Below, one piece after another: positions 52,830-61,673 of a stretch of DNA of 64,000 nucleotides. The number at the start of each line of letters is the position of its first letter. The stretch's first letter is position 1. The notes below the pieces were generated by a model that saw only the letters and a program-made list of their open reading frames with translations, was not told where the DNA came from and did no database searches. The position numbers were made by a program, and so were the translations under genes. The DNA is taken from assembly GCF_014306625.1 (NCBI RefSeq), contig NZ_JACRYL010000008.1, positions 194,208-258,207 of the forward strand. Reading direction: 5' to 3'. Source of the DNA: Pedobacter fastidiosus (GTDB taxonomy: Bacteria > Bacteroidota > Bacteroidia > Sphingobacteriales > Sphingobacteriaceae).

Positions 52830-52879
52830 CTGCGAAAAAACAGGAGCGCTCAGTAAAAAGATCTTTCAATTTAGCGCTG

Positions 52880-52893
52880 ATGATGAACATCTA
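52880..52893 (+). promoter_or_regulatory. Weak FNR-type box facing the AraC gene (ATGAT-GAAC-ATCTA)
   Basis: Same 10-base core TGATGAACAT as the previous box in opposite orientation. GAATTTTG at 52938-52945 is exactly 55 bp from its centre, the same distance as for acetate kinase and the PLP enzyme (box at about -62.5). Confidence 0.45.
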
Positions 52894-53007
52894 TAATCCG
52901 CATGATGGGCGTCATTCCTAAAACAATGCGCAATGCTGAATTTTGTTGAAAGAGCAGATCACATTTAAAAATGCTTTTTGCTTTCAATCAATATAAGCAA
53001 TTCAACT

Positions 53008-53568
53008 ATGAAATTACATATCAGGAATATGGTCAGCAACCCGTGTAAAATGATCGTAAAAAACGAGCTCGAGCTGATTGGCCTCAAGTATGAAAGCATA
53101 GCGCTGGGCGAGGTTGAGATGCGGGATGTTCCAACCAAAGATGAATACAGATTGCTAAGAGCAGCACTGATCAGGTTTGGTCTTGAGCTTATGGTAGACA
53201 AGAAAGCGATGCTGATCGAGCGCATCAAGAATACGATCATCGATATGGTGCATTATACAGAAGAGCTGCCCAAAGTAAAGAACTCCAATTATATCAGCGA
53301 AAAAATCGAACATGATTACACCTATCTGGCCAATGTATTTTCGCAGGAAACTGGAATGACCATCGAACACTACATCATCAATCATAAGATAGAGCGTGCA
53401 AAAGAGTTAATTCTTTACGATGAATTAAATCTTACCGAAATCTCTTACTTATTGAATTACAGCAGCGTGGCACACCTATCAAGGCAGTTTAAGCAAGTAA
53501 CAGGACTCACGGCCTCATTTTTCAGGAATGCCCCGTTTGATAGCCGCATTGCTCTTGAAAATGTATAA
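53008..53568 (+). CDS. AraC family transcriptional regulator
   Basis: 186 residues from M-K-L-H-I-R-N (53008; frame open 10 codons earlier). The N-terminal 90 residues are a non-cupin, Bacteroidetes-type domain (M-V-S-N-P-C-K, L-G-E-V-E, D-K-K-A-M-L-I-E-R-I-K) with conserved Cys15. The C-terminal AraC domain has two helix-turn-helices with L-T-E-I-S-Y-L-L-N-Y-S-S-V-A-H-L-S-R-Q-F-K and K-x-T-G-L-T. Divergent from BON protein 2 and 65 bp before BON protein 3. It may be the regulator of the bipartite element; this is not shown. Confidence 0.87.
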   Translation: MKLHIRNMVSNPCKMIVKNELELIGLKYESIALGEVEMRDVPTKDEYRLLRAALIRFGLELMVDKKAMLIERIKNTIIDMVHYTEELPKVKNSNYISEKIEHDYTYLANVFSQETGMTIEHYIINHKIERAKELILYDELNLTEISYLLNYSSVAHLSRQFKQVTGLTASFFRNAPFDSRIALENV

Positions 53569-53633
53569 CAATAGATCAAATAGACCCATTCATATCTACA
53601 TTAAATTGGTATTGGGTACAAAACAAAGAAAAG

Positions 53634-54287
53634 ATGAAAAAAAACGAGGAATTACAAAAAGATGTGCAGGATGCCATCAGATGGGAACCGCTTTTGCATG
53701 CCGCAGAGATCGGCGTTACGGTTAAGGACGGTATTGTTACCTTGACAGGATCGGTTGACAGCTATCGAAAAAAACTGGAAGCTGAAGAGGCCGCTAAGAA
53801 TGTATCAGGTGTTAAGGGTGTAGCAGAGGAAATTACAGTCAATCTGGGTTCAGCCTCAAGCAGTAATGATACCGATATTGCTGCCGACGTAGTCAATACC
53901 TTCAAGGGCGATTCTGAAGTGCCCGATGATCACCTTAGCGTTGAAGTGGAACAGGGATGGGTTACCTTGAGCGGAAAGGTAAAGTGGAACTACCAGCGCG
54001 AAGCGGCGGAAAAAGCAGCTACAAACCTTGCGGGTGTAAAAGGAATTTCTAACTACATCGAGATCAGATCTGATCATGGAGATGATATCGAAAAGGCGGC
54101 TATCGAAAAAGCAATCAAGCGTAATTCTTCGCTGAAAGATTGTAAAATTAAGATCCACGTTTCAGGTAATCATGTAAACTTGCATGGACATGTGAGCACG
54201 TTCTATCAGAAGGATGAGGCCGGTAGACTGGCCTGGAATGCCAGCGGCGTAACTATGGTCGAAAATGATCTTTTGGTTGAACATTAG
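53634..54287 (+). CDS. Triple BON-domain protein 3
   Basis: 217 residues, three BON repeats (G-V-T-V-K-D-G-I-V-T-L-T-G-S-V, E-V-E-Q-G-W-V-T-L-S-G-K-V, V-S-G-N-H-V-N-L-H-G-H-V), no signal peptide. Starts right after the AraC gene (65 bp) on the same strand. The inter-repeat stretch has S-S-S-N-D-T. It ends in a strong hairpin at 54307-54343. Ala/Lys-rich helices between repeats resemble those in copies 1 and 4. Confidence 0.9.
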   Translation: MKKNEELQKDVQDAIRWEPLLHAAEIGVTVKDGIVTLTGSVDSYRKKLEAEEAAKNVSGVKGVAEEITVNLGSASSSNDTDIAADVVNTFKGDSEVPDDHLSVEVEQGWVTLSGKVKWNYQREAAEKAATNLAGVKGISNYIEIRSDHGDDIEKAAIEKAIKRNSSLKDCKIKIHVSGNHVNLHGHVSTFYQKDEAGRLAWNASGVTMVENDLLVEH

Positions 54288-54306
54288 GGCATGAGCTAAA
54301 TCGTTA

Positions 54307-54352
54307 ATAAGGCATCGGGTGCAGATTGCTCTAGATGCCTTATCTGTTTTTA
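54307..54352 (+). terminator. Terminator after BON protein 3
   Basis: Perfect 10-bp arms ATAAGGCATC (54307-54316) and GATGCCTTAT (54334-54343), loop of 17, followed by CTGTTTTTAT. Classical rho-independent form. Confidence 0.8.
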
Positions 54353-54395
54353 TATCGCTTCCCACAATATTTAAAAATCATTAATCAATCAACTG

Positions 54396-54797
54396 ATGTC
54401 AATTCCACAACAAATTACATGGCTTTTCTTATTATCGATCCCAATTGCCTGTGTGGCCTGGACGGTCACACATGAGGAGGTTTTTCGGGAGCCTAGGGAA
54501 TATTGCATAAAAAGAAGCTTGAACGGTAAAAGTATTCTGGTTAGGAAATTCTTTTACCTATTTACATGCGAGTACTGTTTCAGCCATTATATTACCATTA
54601 TTTTTATATGCCTCACAGATTTTCACCTGTTAATGGAGAATTGGAAAGGCTATATTATTGCGGGTTTTGCCCTGGTCTGGATCGCCAATACTTACATGAG
54701 CCTGTTCGGGCTTATCCGTCAGGATATATCAAGGGAAAAAGCCGAGATTCGCGAAATCATCACCAACTTAAAGGATGCCCCAAAGAACAAACCCTGA
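54396..54797 (+). CDS. Hypothetical membrane protein (DUF1360-like)
   Basis: 133 residues with two or three membrane helices (about 5-25, 60-80 and 90-110) and a Cys pair near the first loop (F-T-C-E-Y-C-F-S-H-Y). The C-x-x-C-x-x-H pattern and A-N-T-Y-M-S-L resemble, from memory, DUF1360-type small membrane proteins. No clear function. It follows BON protein 3 by 108 bp, with its terminator between, so probably a separate or next transcript. Confidence 0.6.
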   Translation: MSIPQQITWLFLLSIPIACVAWTVTHEEVFREPREYCIKRSLNGKSILVRKFFYLFTCEYCFSHYITIIFICLTDFHLLMENWKGYIIAGFALVWIANTYMSLFGLIRQDISREKAEIREIITNLKDAPKNKP

Positions 54798-54799
54798 AT

Positions 54800-54836
54800 G
54801 TGTGAAAGATATAAGGAATCAACAGAATTCCATAAC
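54800..54836 (+). promoter_or_regulatory. Bipartite promoter element, copy C (upstream of SHOCT 2)
   Basis: GTGTGAAA at 54800, ATAAC at 54832-54836, and AGAATTCCATAAC shared with copy B. A -7-like CAGATTTG is at 54858-54865. The left half site differs from the others by one base (A at position 8) and the RCAA part is TAAG. Confidence 0.55.
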
Positions 54837-54901
54837 CCTCAGCCATTGAAAAACCGCCAGATTTGTTATGACCGGATGTCCGGTCGCAAATCAAGAAAAT
54901 T

Positions 54902-55117
54902 ATGATGTTTTATGAAAACAACTATTGGGGAATGGATTTCATCTGGTGGTGTATATGGTTAGTGGTACTCTTTTGGATATTCGCCCTGCCCTACCAGATA
55001 CCGGGACAGCGACACAGAAAAGAAACACCTCTGGATATCCTGAACCGAAGATTTGCATCGGGAGAAATCAGCAAGGAAGAATTTAAGGAAAGAAAAGATG
55101 TCCTTATGTCTACATAA
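54902..55117 (+). CDS. SHOCT-domain small membrane protein 2
   Basis: 71 residues (a second ATG is one codon in). One membrane helix (M-D-F-I-W-W-C-I-W-L-V-V-L-F-W-I-F-A), Y-Q-I-P-G-Q-R-H-R-K-E, then SHOCT I-L-N-R-R-F-A-S-G-E-I-S-K-E-E-F-K. Closely related to 28183-28410, and like it near a BON gene. It is driven by element C and leads a probable run with a cupin and two unknown genes to the hairpin at 56556. Confidence 0.8.
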   Translation: MMFYENNYWGMDFIWWCIWLVVLFWIFALPYQIPGQRHRKETPLDILNRRFASGEISKEEFKERKDVLMST

Positions 55118-55186
55118 ACTTTTTAATCTACAAAACCAAAGAATGGCCTTAAAGGGTCATTTTTCTAAATTTAAAATCAGGATAAA

Positions 55187-55585
55187 ATGAAAGGATTCAA
55201 AAGCAGCATAGAGAGCGAAACCCTCGAAAATAAAAATTTTAGGAAAGTAATCTACACAGGCAGGCACCTTCAGGTTGTGCTCATGAACCTGGCCCCGGGG
55301 ACGGATATCGGCGAAGAGGTTCACCTGTCAAATGACCAGTTCTTCCGATTTGAGGGTGGCCATGGAAAATGCTTTATAGATGGCAACGAATATTATATAA
55401 AAGCTGGGGATGCCATTGTGGTACCCGCGGGAGCTAAGCACAATATCATCAACACTGACGCAGAAATTGATCTAAGCTTGTACACCATTTATGGCCCGCC
55501 TAATCACAAGGACGCGATTATCAGGGCAACAAAAAAAGAGGCAGAAGAAATAGGCGAGGGATTTGACGGCATGACCACAGAATAA
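55187..55585 (+). CDS. Cupin-domain protein
   Basis: 132 residues, single-domain cupin. Motif 1 region has M-N-L-A-P-G-T-D-I-G-E-E-V-H and motif 2 has A-G-D-A-I-V-V-P-A-G-A-K-H-N-I-I-N. Only part of the metal ligand set (G-x(5)-H-x-H) is kept: E-V-H-L-S-N-D-Q gives one His, so metal binding is unsure. Soluble, with an acidic C-terminal tail. It follows SHOCT 2 by 69 bp. Function unknown. Confidence 0.85.
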   Translation: MKGFKSSIESETLENKNFRKVIYTGRHLQVVLMNLAPGTDIGEEVHLSNDQFFRFEGGHGKCFIDGNEYYIKAGDAIVVPAGAKHNIINTDAEIDLSLYTIYGPPNHKDAIIRATKKEAEEIGEGFDGMTTE

Positions 55586-55703
55586 AATTTAGGGTTAGGA
55601 TCCTGATCCCATCCCTCCTTCTAGATAAGGATCAGAAGCTAAATTCCCTCGTTTGGGAATCACAGACATCAATACAAAAACAAAAGCTTAAAGCGAATAT
55701 CCA

Positions 55704-56000
55704 ATGATTACGAAAATAAAAAACATAACAACATTTACCGCTGAGGATCTTTTTGGAATCCTGAAAACGGATTTTGCAGATTACCTGAATGAAAAACTGG
55801 ATGCCGCAGTCACGGTCGATTTTGCGCATGTCTATGACATAATCGATGTTTCCTTTCCGGAAATCATTGACGGGGTAGCTTTTTTCATTACAGTTTCCGA
55901 AGATGAGATCACAGTTTCCGGAAACAATAACACTCCGGCAAACAATAGTGATGTACTTGAAAAGCAGCTTACCGATTTCCTCAAGCTCAGTCTCAACTGA
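55704..56000 (+). CDS. Hypothetical protein, 98 residues
   Basis: Not recognised. Acidic and soluble, with hydrophobic strand patterns (A-A-V-T-V-D-F-A-H-V, V-A-F-F-I-T-V-S-E-D-E-I-T-V-S-G) and an Asn-rich turn. No signal peptide. It starts 119 bp after the cupin gene on the same strand and precedes another unknown gene by 74 bp. Codon use is like its neighbours. Confidence 0.55.
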   Translation: MITKIKNITTFTAEDLFGILKTDFADYLNEKLDAAVTVDFAHVYDIIDVSFPEIIDGVAFFITVSEDEITVSGNNNTPANNSDVLEKQLTDFLKLSLN

Positions 56001-56073
56001 TAATTCCCACCACCTAAGGAAAACATTTACCACGGGCCAGCCTTTTGGGCTTCGCCTGTTCAAAATATAAAAA

Positions 56074-56454
56074 ATGATAAAAAAAGCAAAAATAGGGATA
56101 TGGATGGATCATTCCGTAGCCAATCTCATAGACTATCCGGGTAATCCTATCTTAACCAGAACAATTGAATGCGCATTTACCCACATCGCTAAAGAAGAAG
56201 CACTTAAACGGGGTGAGCTTACCATGCATACGAAGGAAGAGGGCGAACAGGCCGATTACTACAAAGTATTGGCAAATATTATCAGGAAATATGACGAAGT
56301 GCTATTGTTCGGCCCAACTGAAGCCAAGACTGAATTATACAATACCTTCAAGGATAATTATCTTTTTTCAAAAATTAGGGTAGAGATCAAACCTACAGAT
56401 AAAATGAGCGAAAATCAGCAACATGCTTTTGTAGCTGAATATTTTGTTGAATAA
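56074..56454 (+). CDS. Hypothetical protein (eRF1-like/host-attachment-like fold possible)
   Basis: 126 residues. Starts I-G-I-W-M-D-H-S-V-A-N-L-I, later L-L-F-G-P-T-E-A-K-T-E-L and ends N-Q-Q-H-A-F-V-A-E-Y-F. The I-W-x-D and L-L-F-G-P blocks resemble small eRF1-like domains in stress loci of Bacteroidetes and Proteobacteria, but I cannot name a function. Single-domain, soluble. The last gene of the SHOCT-cupin run, followed by a strong hairpin. Confidence 0.6.
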   Translation: MIKKAKIGIWMDHSVANLIDYPGNPILTRTIECAFTHIAKEEALKRGELTMHTKEEGEQADYYKVLANIIRKYDEVLLFGPTEAKTELYNTFKDNYLFSKIRVEIKPTDKMSENQQHAFVAEYFVE

Positions 56455-56555
56455 ATGAACTGAGGTTCAAAAACACCAGAGGCTCATCGGCATCATTTGA
56501 TATTTTCGACAGAAGCTTTCAAACCTGCAAATAGGAAAATCACCAGCTTGCACCA

Positions 56556-56591
56556 AAAATATAAGGGGAGCCAAAACTCCCCTTATATTTT
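56556..56591. terminator. Bidirectional terminator between 56074 gene and BON protein 4
   Basis: Perfect 15-bp arms AAAATATAAGGGGAG / CTCCCCTTATATTTT with a 6-base loop. It overlaps the BON stop codon and serves both convergent genes. Confidence 0.85.
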
Positions 56592-57261
56592 AATCCGTCA
56601 TTAAATAATCATACTGAACGGAAATTTCATTATCTACATACCAAACGCCCGGTGCATTCCATGCAATGCGCTGAGCCTCGTCTTTTTGGAACAGTGAACT
56701 TACCTCGCCGCTCAGGGTTACGCGGTTTCCCGAAACATTAACATGGATATCCTGATCATTGATAGACCAGTTACGCGCTATCGCTCTTTCGATATCGCCT
56801 TTTTCTACAGCATCTTTAACCTCTGAAGCGATTTTAATGCTGTTGATCACGCCCTTAACACCTAAAAGATTTTTGATAGCTGTTTTCGCAGCGTCTTTTT
56901 GATAATTCCAACTTAGTTCGCCCTCAAGCGTTACCCAGCCTTTTTCCACTTTTACCTCTACTTTGTCGTTTGGTACCTGCCAGCTCCATTTCAGTGCATT
57001 TAATACCTCCCGTGCAATATCACCATCCTCTTTTGCACCCCAGTCGCCGAATTTAACTTCAATATTCTCCACGACAGCAGCTACACCACTAACTTTTTTG
57101 GCTGCATCCTCTGCTTCTGTTTTTTTAACATAACTATCTACGGTTCCGGTCAGGGTCACTACACCGTCCTTAACTGTTACGCCTATTTCTGCTGCATTCA
57201 AAAGTGGTTCCCATTTAATGGCCTCTTGAACGTCTTTCTGTAAACTTTCGTTGCTTTTCAT
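56590..57261 (-). CDS. Triple BON-domain protein 4
   Basis: 223 residues, three BON repeats (G-V-T-V-K-D-G-V-V-T-L-T-G-T-V, K-V-E-K-G-W-V-T-L-E-G-E-L, V-S-G-N-R-V-T-L-S-G-E-V) and Ala/Lys-rich helices; no signal peptide. Divergent from the HAD-phosphoketolase run; the 260-bp gap carries two bipartite elements back to back. Its own element starts at 57361 and -7-like AACCTTTG lies at 57296-57303 (minus). Confidence 0.9.
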   Translation of the reverse strand: MKSNESLQKDVQEAIKWEPLLNAAEIGVTVKDGVVTLTGTVDSYVKKTEAEDAAKKVSGVAAVVENIEVKFGDWGAKEDGDIAREVLNALKWSWQVPNDKVEVKVEKGWVTLEGELSWNYQKDAAKTAIKNLLGVKGVINSIKIASEVKDAVEKGDIERAIARNWSINDQDIHVNVSGNRVTLSGEVSSLFQKDEAQRIAWNAPGVWYVDNEISVQYDYLMTD

Positions 57262-57324
57262 CTTTGATGATTTTAGAGTGAATTATTTCACGCTTCAAAG
57301 GTTGCCCAATTGGCACTTCAGGAT

Positions 57325-57361
57325 GTTATACGTTTTAATGAAATCTTTGTACAATTCACAT
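57325..57361 (-). promoter_or_regulatory. Bipartite promoter element, copy F (upstream of BON protein 4)
   Basis: Minus strand: ATGTGAAT from 57361, ACAA and ATAAC at 57325-57329, spacing identical to copies A-C. -7-like AACCTTTG at 57296-57303 is 61.5 bp from the motif start. The start codon is 100 bp from the motif start. Confidence 0.65.
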
Positions 57362-57418
57362 ATGGACATCAGTCAGATAAAAGTATTATTAGAAATAGAA
57401 ATCAGAGCTTCATCAAAA

Positions 57419-57455
57419 GTGTGAATTCTACAATATTCAATTGCTTTTGTGCAAC
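57419..57455 (+). promoter_or_regulatory. Bipartite promoter element, copy D (upstream of HAD-xfp-fba)
   Basis: GTGTGAAT from 57419 and ACAA at 57430-57433; the right part is GCAAC instead of ATAAC. -7-like CATCTTTA at 57477-57484 lies 61.5 bp from the motif start. The start codon is 102 bp away, like copies C and F. Confidence 0.55.
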
Positions 57456-57520
57456 TTCTTAAGTCCCTGTAATAGTCATCTTTACCTTAAGAATGCACCG
57501 AAGACTTAGATAATTAATAA

Positions 57521-58189
57521 ATGGAAACTAGACAACGAATTACAACCCTGTTTCTGGATATTGGTGGCGTACTGTTGAGCGATGGCTGGGATAGAAATGC
57601 ACGCAAGAGCGCTGCGCAGAAATTCGACATTGACCATCAGGAAATGGAAGAGAGGCACCGGATCAACTTCGAGACCTATGAACTTGGCAAGATTTCCCTG
57701 GACAACTATCTGAAGAGTGTTGTGTTCTATGAAAAAAGGAATTTCAATATAGATGATTTCAGAAAGGTAATGTACTCAGCATCGAAACCCTTTCCTGAAA
57801 TGCTGACCCTCTTCAAGACCCTAAAAGAAAAATATAGCTTAAAAATTGCAGCAGTCAGTAACGAAGGTCGCGAGCTCAATGAATACCGCATACGCAAATT
57901 CAGCCTGGACGATATTGTCGATTCCTTTATTTCCTCTTCTTTCGTACATCTGCGCAAACCGGATATGGATATTTTCCAAATGGCGATGGATATTGTTCAA
58001 GGCACGGCTTCAGAAATCCTGTATATAGAAAACCAGCCTATCTTCATCCAAAATGCAGAGCAGATCGGCATCAGGAGCATTTTGCATCATAATTATAGGG
58101 ACACGCTAGTTGAGCTCATTGGATTCGGGCTGGAACCCTTTTCTTCCGACTGCGGCTTGCTTACCGAAGAAGTTACATTAATCACATAA
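57521..58189 (+). CDS. HAD family hydrolase
   Basis: 222 residues. Motif I is L-D-I-G-G-V-L-L, so the second Asp (DxD) is Gly, motif II is V-S-N-E-G-R, motif III Lys in L-R-K-P-D and motif IV I-E-N-Q. The D-x-G form and cap region are like the haloacid-dehalogenase/epoxide-type subgroup (HAD-IA) with unknown substrate; phosphatase activity is doubtful without the second Asp. It is the first gene of the HAD-xfp-fba run, 44 bp before xfp. Confidence 0.82.
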   Translation: METRQRITTLFLDIGGVLLSDGWDRNARKSAAQKFDIDHQEMEERHRINFETYELGKISLDNYLKSVVFYEKRNFNIDDFRKVMYSASKPFPEMLTLFKTLKEKYSLKIAAVSNEGRELNEYRIRKFSLDDIVDSFISSSFVHLRKPDMDIFQMAMDIVQGTASEILYIENQPIFIQNAEQIGIRSILHHNYRDTLVELIGFGLEPFSSDCGLLTEEVTLIT

Positions 58190-58233
58190 AAGGCCTGGCA
58201 AGAATATGCTGCGCTGTAAAACACATAAATAAA

Positions 58234-60618
58234 ATGGAAGAATTATTATTAGATACTGTCCTTAAGCAGATCCCATCCGAACTTTTAAACAAGATGGATG
58301 CCTACTGGAGGGCTGCCAACTACCTCTCAGTCGGGCAGATTTATCTCTACGACAACCCGATGCTCAGAAAAAAACTTTTATTATCGCATGTAAAACCTAT
58401 TGTTGTCGGCCATTGGGGAACTACTCCCGGTCAGAATTTTATATATGTTCACCTTAACAGGGTAATTAAAAAGTTCGATCTGAATATGTTTTATATTTCA
58501 GGGCCGGGGCACGGAGGCCCAGCGCTGGTTGCCAACACTTATCTGGAGGGTAGTTACAGCGAAGTTTATCCGAACATCAGCCAGGATGAGGAAGGGATGA
58601 AAAAACTATTTACCCAGTTTTCCTTTCCGGGGGGAATTTCCAGTCATGTGGCACCGAGCACACCGGGTTCTATCCACGAAGGTGGCGAACTGGGTTATTC
58701 ACTCAGCCATGCCTTTGGAGCTGTATTCGATAATCCTGATCTTATTGTAGCCTGTGTTGTGGGTGATGGAGAGGCTGAAACCGGCCCTCTGGCCACAGCA
58801 TGGCATTCGAACAAATTTCTAAACCCAATTACTGACGGAGCGGTATTGCCAATACTTCACCTGAACGGGTATAAGATCAGCAATCCTACCCTGCTCGCCC
58901 GAATATCACATGAGGAACTTGAGCAATTTTTTAAGGGATGCGGATGGACACCCTATTTTGTTGAAGGAGATGATCCTGAGAAAATGCACATACAAATGGC
59001 ACTTGCTACAGAAAAAGCAATAATAGAGATACAGCAGTTTCAGCAAAATGCCAGAACAAAATCTGATAACACCAGGCCACGCTGGCCTATGATCGTGCTA
59101 CGTTCACCAAAAGGCTGGACAGGTCCAAAAGTTGTAGACGGGCTGCAGAATGAGGGCACCTTTCGCTCGCATCAGGTTCCGATTTTAGTAGATGAAAAAC
59201 ATCCGCAGAATGTGGCGTTATTAGAAAATTGGATGCAAAGCTACAGACCGGAAGAACTTTTTAATGAAGCAGGAAAGTTAATCCCGGAACTGGCAGATCT
59301 TGCTCCTGAAGGCAACAGCCGCATGGGTTCCAATCCCCACACCAATGGCGGCTTATTGCTCGAAGACCTCAGCATGCCTGATTTCCGAAACTTCGCAGTC
59401 GATGTACCATCACCCGGATCAGTTCAGGGACAGGATACAATGGTATTGGCAAAATTCCTGAGCGAAGTCATCAGGCTTAATACAACCAATTTTCGAGTTT
59501 TTGGTCCGGATGAAACATTATCCAATCTTTTGGGAGCAGTTTTTCAGGTCAGCAACCGTCAATGGGATGCAGAAACGCAGGAGAATGATGAGTTCCTTTC
59601 ACCCTCCGGGCGAATACTGGATGCCCAACTCAGCGAACACCAGTGCGAGGGTTGGCTGGAAGGTTACCTGCTTACGGGTAGACATGGAGTTTTTAATAGT
59701 TATGAAGCTTTTATCCGCATTGTAGATTCCATGTTTAGCCAGCATGCCAAATGGCTGAAAGTTACCAGAGAACTTCCATGGAGACGAAATATTGCATCGC
59801 TGAATTATCTTTTAGCTTCTCATGTTTGGCAACAAGACCATAATGGATTTACCCACCAGGATCCGGGTTTTTTGGATCATGTGATTAGTAAAAAAGCAGA
59901 TGTTGTTAGGGTTTACTTACCACCTGATGCAAACTGCCTGCTTTCCGTATTCGATCATTGTCTTCGCACCAAACATTATGTAAATGTTGTTGTGGCCGGA
60001 AAACATGCATTGCCCCAATGGCTGAACATGCAGGAGGCAGAAATACATTGCACCGAGGGCATCGGCATATGGCAATGGGCAAGCAATGATCAAGGCTCAG
60101 AACCCGATGTAATTATGGCGAGTTGCGGAGATACGGTTACTTTGGAACTCCTGGCCGCAGTTTCTATATTGAGGGAACATCTCCCGGAGCTTAAAATCAG
60201 GGTTGTTAATGTAGTCGACCTGATGAAAATGCAGTCGAGTTCCGAGCATCCGCATGGCTTGAGTGAAGTGGATTACGATTCCATATTTACCAGAGATAAA
60301 CACATCATATTTAACTTTCACGGCTACCCTTGGTTGGTGCACCGCATCAGCTACCGCAGGGCCAACCGCAATCTGCATGTACGGGGATACAAGGAAGAAG
60401 GAACCATTACAACGCCTTTTGACCTCAGGGTTCAGAACGAAATTGATCGCTTCCACCTGGTTATCGATGTGATTGACCGTGTACCCGATTTGGGAAGTAA
60501 GGGAGCTTATTTAAAACAGCAGTTAAAAGATAAGCTCATTGAACATAAACACTATGTAAATCGATATGGAAAAGACATGCCCGAAATACTGGAATGGAAA
60601 TGGAACATTAAGTCATGA
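58234..60618 (+). CDS. xfp: Phosphoketolase
   Basis: 794 residues, full length for Xfp. Thiamine-dependent enzyme that splits xylulose-5-P (or fructose-6-P) with phosphate into acetyl phosphate and glyceraldehyde-3-P (or erythrose-4-P). Landmarks: [36 protein letters not shown], thiamine motif G-D-G-E-A-E-T-G-P and N-G-Y-K-I. Second in the run; its stop overlaps the aldolase start by 4 bp (ATGA). Acetyl phosphate would go to AckA for ATP. Confidence 0.96.
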   Translation: MEELLLDTVLKQIPSELLNKMDAYWRAANYLSVGQIYLYDNPMLRKKLLLSHVKPIVVGHWGTTPGQNFIYVHLNRVIKKFDLNMFYISGPGHGGPALVANTYLEGSYSEVYPNISQDEEGMKKLFTQFSFPGGISSHVAPSTPGSIHEGGELGYSLSHAFGAVFDNPDLIVACVVGDGEAETGPLATAWHSNKFLNPITDGAVLPILHLNGYKISNPTLLARISHEELEQFFKGCGWTPYFVEGDDPEKMHIQMALATEKAIIEIQQFQQNARTKSDNTRPRWPMIVLRSPKGWTGPKVVDGLQNEGTFRSHQVPILVDEKHPQNVALLENWMQSYRPEELFNEAGKLIPELADLAPEGNSRMGSNPHTNGGLLLEDLSMPDFRNFAVDVPSPGSVQGQDTMVLAKFLSEVIRLNTTNFRVFGPDETLSNLLGAVFQVSNRQWDAETQENDEFLSPSGRILDAQLSEHQCEGWLEGYLLTGRHGVFNSYEAFIRIVDSMFSQHAKWLKVTRELPWRRNIASLNYLLASHVWQQDHNGFTHQDPGFLDHVISKKADVVRVYLPPDANCLLSVFDHCLRTKHYVNVVVAGKHALPQWLNMQEAEIHCTEGIGIWQWASNDQGSEPDVIMASCGDTVTLELLAAVSILREHLPELKIRVVNVVDLMKMQSSSEHPHGLSEVDYDSIFTRDKHIIFNFHGYPWLVHRISYRRANRNLHVRGYKEEGTITTPFDLRVQNEIDRFHLVIDVIDRVPDLGSKGAYLKQQLKDKLIEHKHYVNRYGKDMPEILEWKWNIKS

Positions 60619-61640
60619 ATGTAAAAAAACTTTCAGAAACCACTGTGGCACTGCTTGCTGACCATAAGGGGCTTTTTGCCATGGATGAGAGCATTTCCAC
60701 CTGCAATAAACGTTTTGCAGACGCAGGCATTCCTCAAACGGAAGAAAACCGAAGGATCTACAGGGAACTGATCATCAAGACCAGTGGCCTTAATGAAAGC
60801 ATCAGTGGAGTCATTTTATATCATGAAACCATCCGTCAAAGAGACGAAAAGGGAATTCCTTTTATCACGATCATTGAAGATGCAGGAATCATTCCGGGAA
60901 TTAAGGTTGATATCGGCATGGAGGATTTGGCCGGATTTCCAGGAGAAATGATAACTGAAGGACTAGATGGATTGAGGTATCGGTTGAAAGAATACGCCAG
61001 AATGGGTGCCAGATTTGCCAAATGGAGAGCGGCAATGTCTATTGGTCAGGAGATTCCTTCAAGAAACTGTATCATTTCAAACGCAAATGCACTCGCCAGG
61101 TATGCAGCACTCTGCCAGGAATGCGGCCTGGTTCCCATTGTAGAACCCGAAGTGATGATGCCCGGCAGTCATTCTTCCAAAACATGTTACAAGGTTACCA
61201 GAGAGGTCCTAACTACGGTATTCGATCAACTTTATCTACATAATATAGCCCTTGAGGCTATGATTCTGAAACCAAATATGATCCTGCCAGGGGAGAATTC
61301 GGGAGAAAAGAGTACGATTAAAAAAATAGCGGAGGATACCGTAAAATGTTTAATGGATTGTGTTCCAGCCTCGGTTCCTGGCATTACATTTCTATCGGGT
61401 GGACAAGATCCTCAAGAGGCTTCCGCAAGATTAAACGCTATGAATCAAATCTCAGAATCAAAATTACCCTGGAAACTTACATTTTCTTTTGGAAGGGCAC
61501 TCCAACAGACAGCCCTCGCCATCTGGGAGGGAGATGACTCGAATAAAGTCAGTGCACAACAGGATATCTATCATCGTGCAAAATGCAACAGGGCAGCAAA
61601 CATGGGGCTTTATAATGATGAGATGGAGAGAAGAGATTAA
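60615..61640 (+). CDS. fba: Class I fructose-bisphosphate aldolase
   Basis: 341 residues, eukaryote-like class I aldolase. L-F-A-M-D-E-S at 20-26 (A-A-D-E-S site), K-W-R-A near 137, and the Schiff-base Lys in M-I-L-K-P-N-M-I-L. It splits fructose-1,6-bisphosphate without metal and is thus resistant to iron limitation/oxidants. It overlaps xfp by 4 bp. Together they split sugar phosphates to C2/C3 units. Length is typical. Confidence 0.93.
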   Translation: MNVKKLSETTVALLADHKGLFAMDESISTCNKRFADAGIPQTEENRRIYRELIIKTSGLNESISGVILYHETIRQRDEKGIPFITIIEDAGIIPGIKVDIGMEDLAGFPGEMITEGLDGLRYRLKEYARMGARFAKWRAAMSIGQEIPSRNCIISNANALARYAALCQECGLVPIVEPEVMMPGSHSSKTCYKVTREVLTTVFDQLYLHNIALEAMILKPNMILPGENSGEKSTIKKIAEDTVKCLMDCVPASVPGITFLSGGQDPQEASARLNAMNQISESKLPWKLTFSFGRALQQTALAIWEGDDSNKVSAQQDIYHRAKCNRAANMGLYNDEMERRD

Positions 61641-61673
61641 AAAGCATTTAAATTCTATAGTGTAAGATAAATA

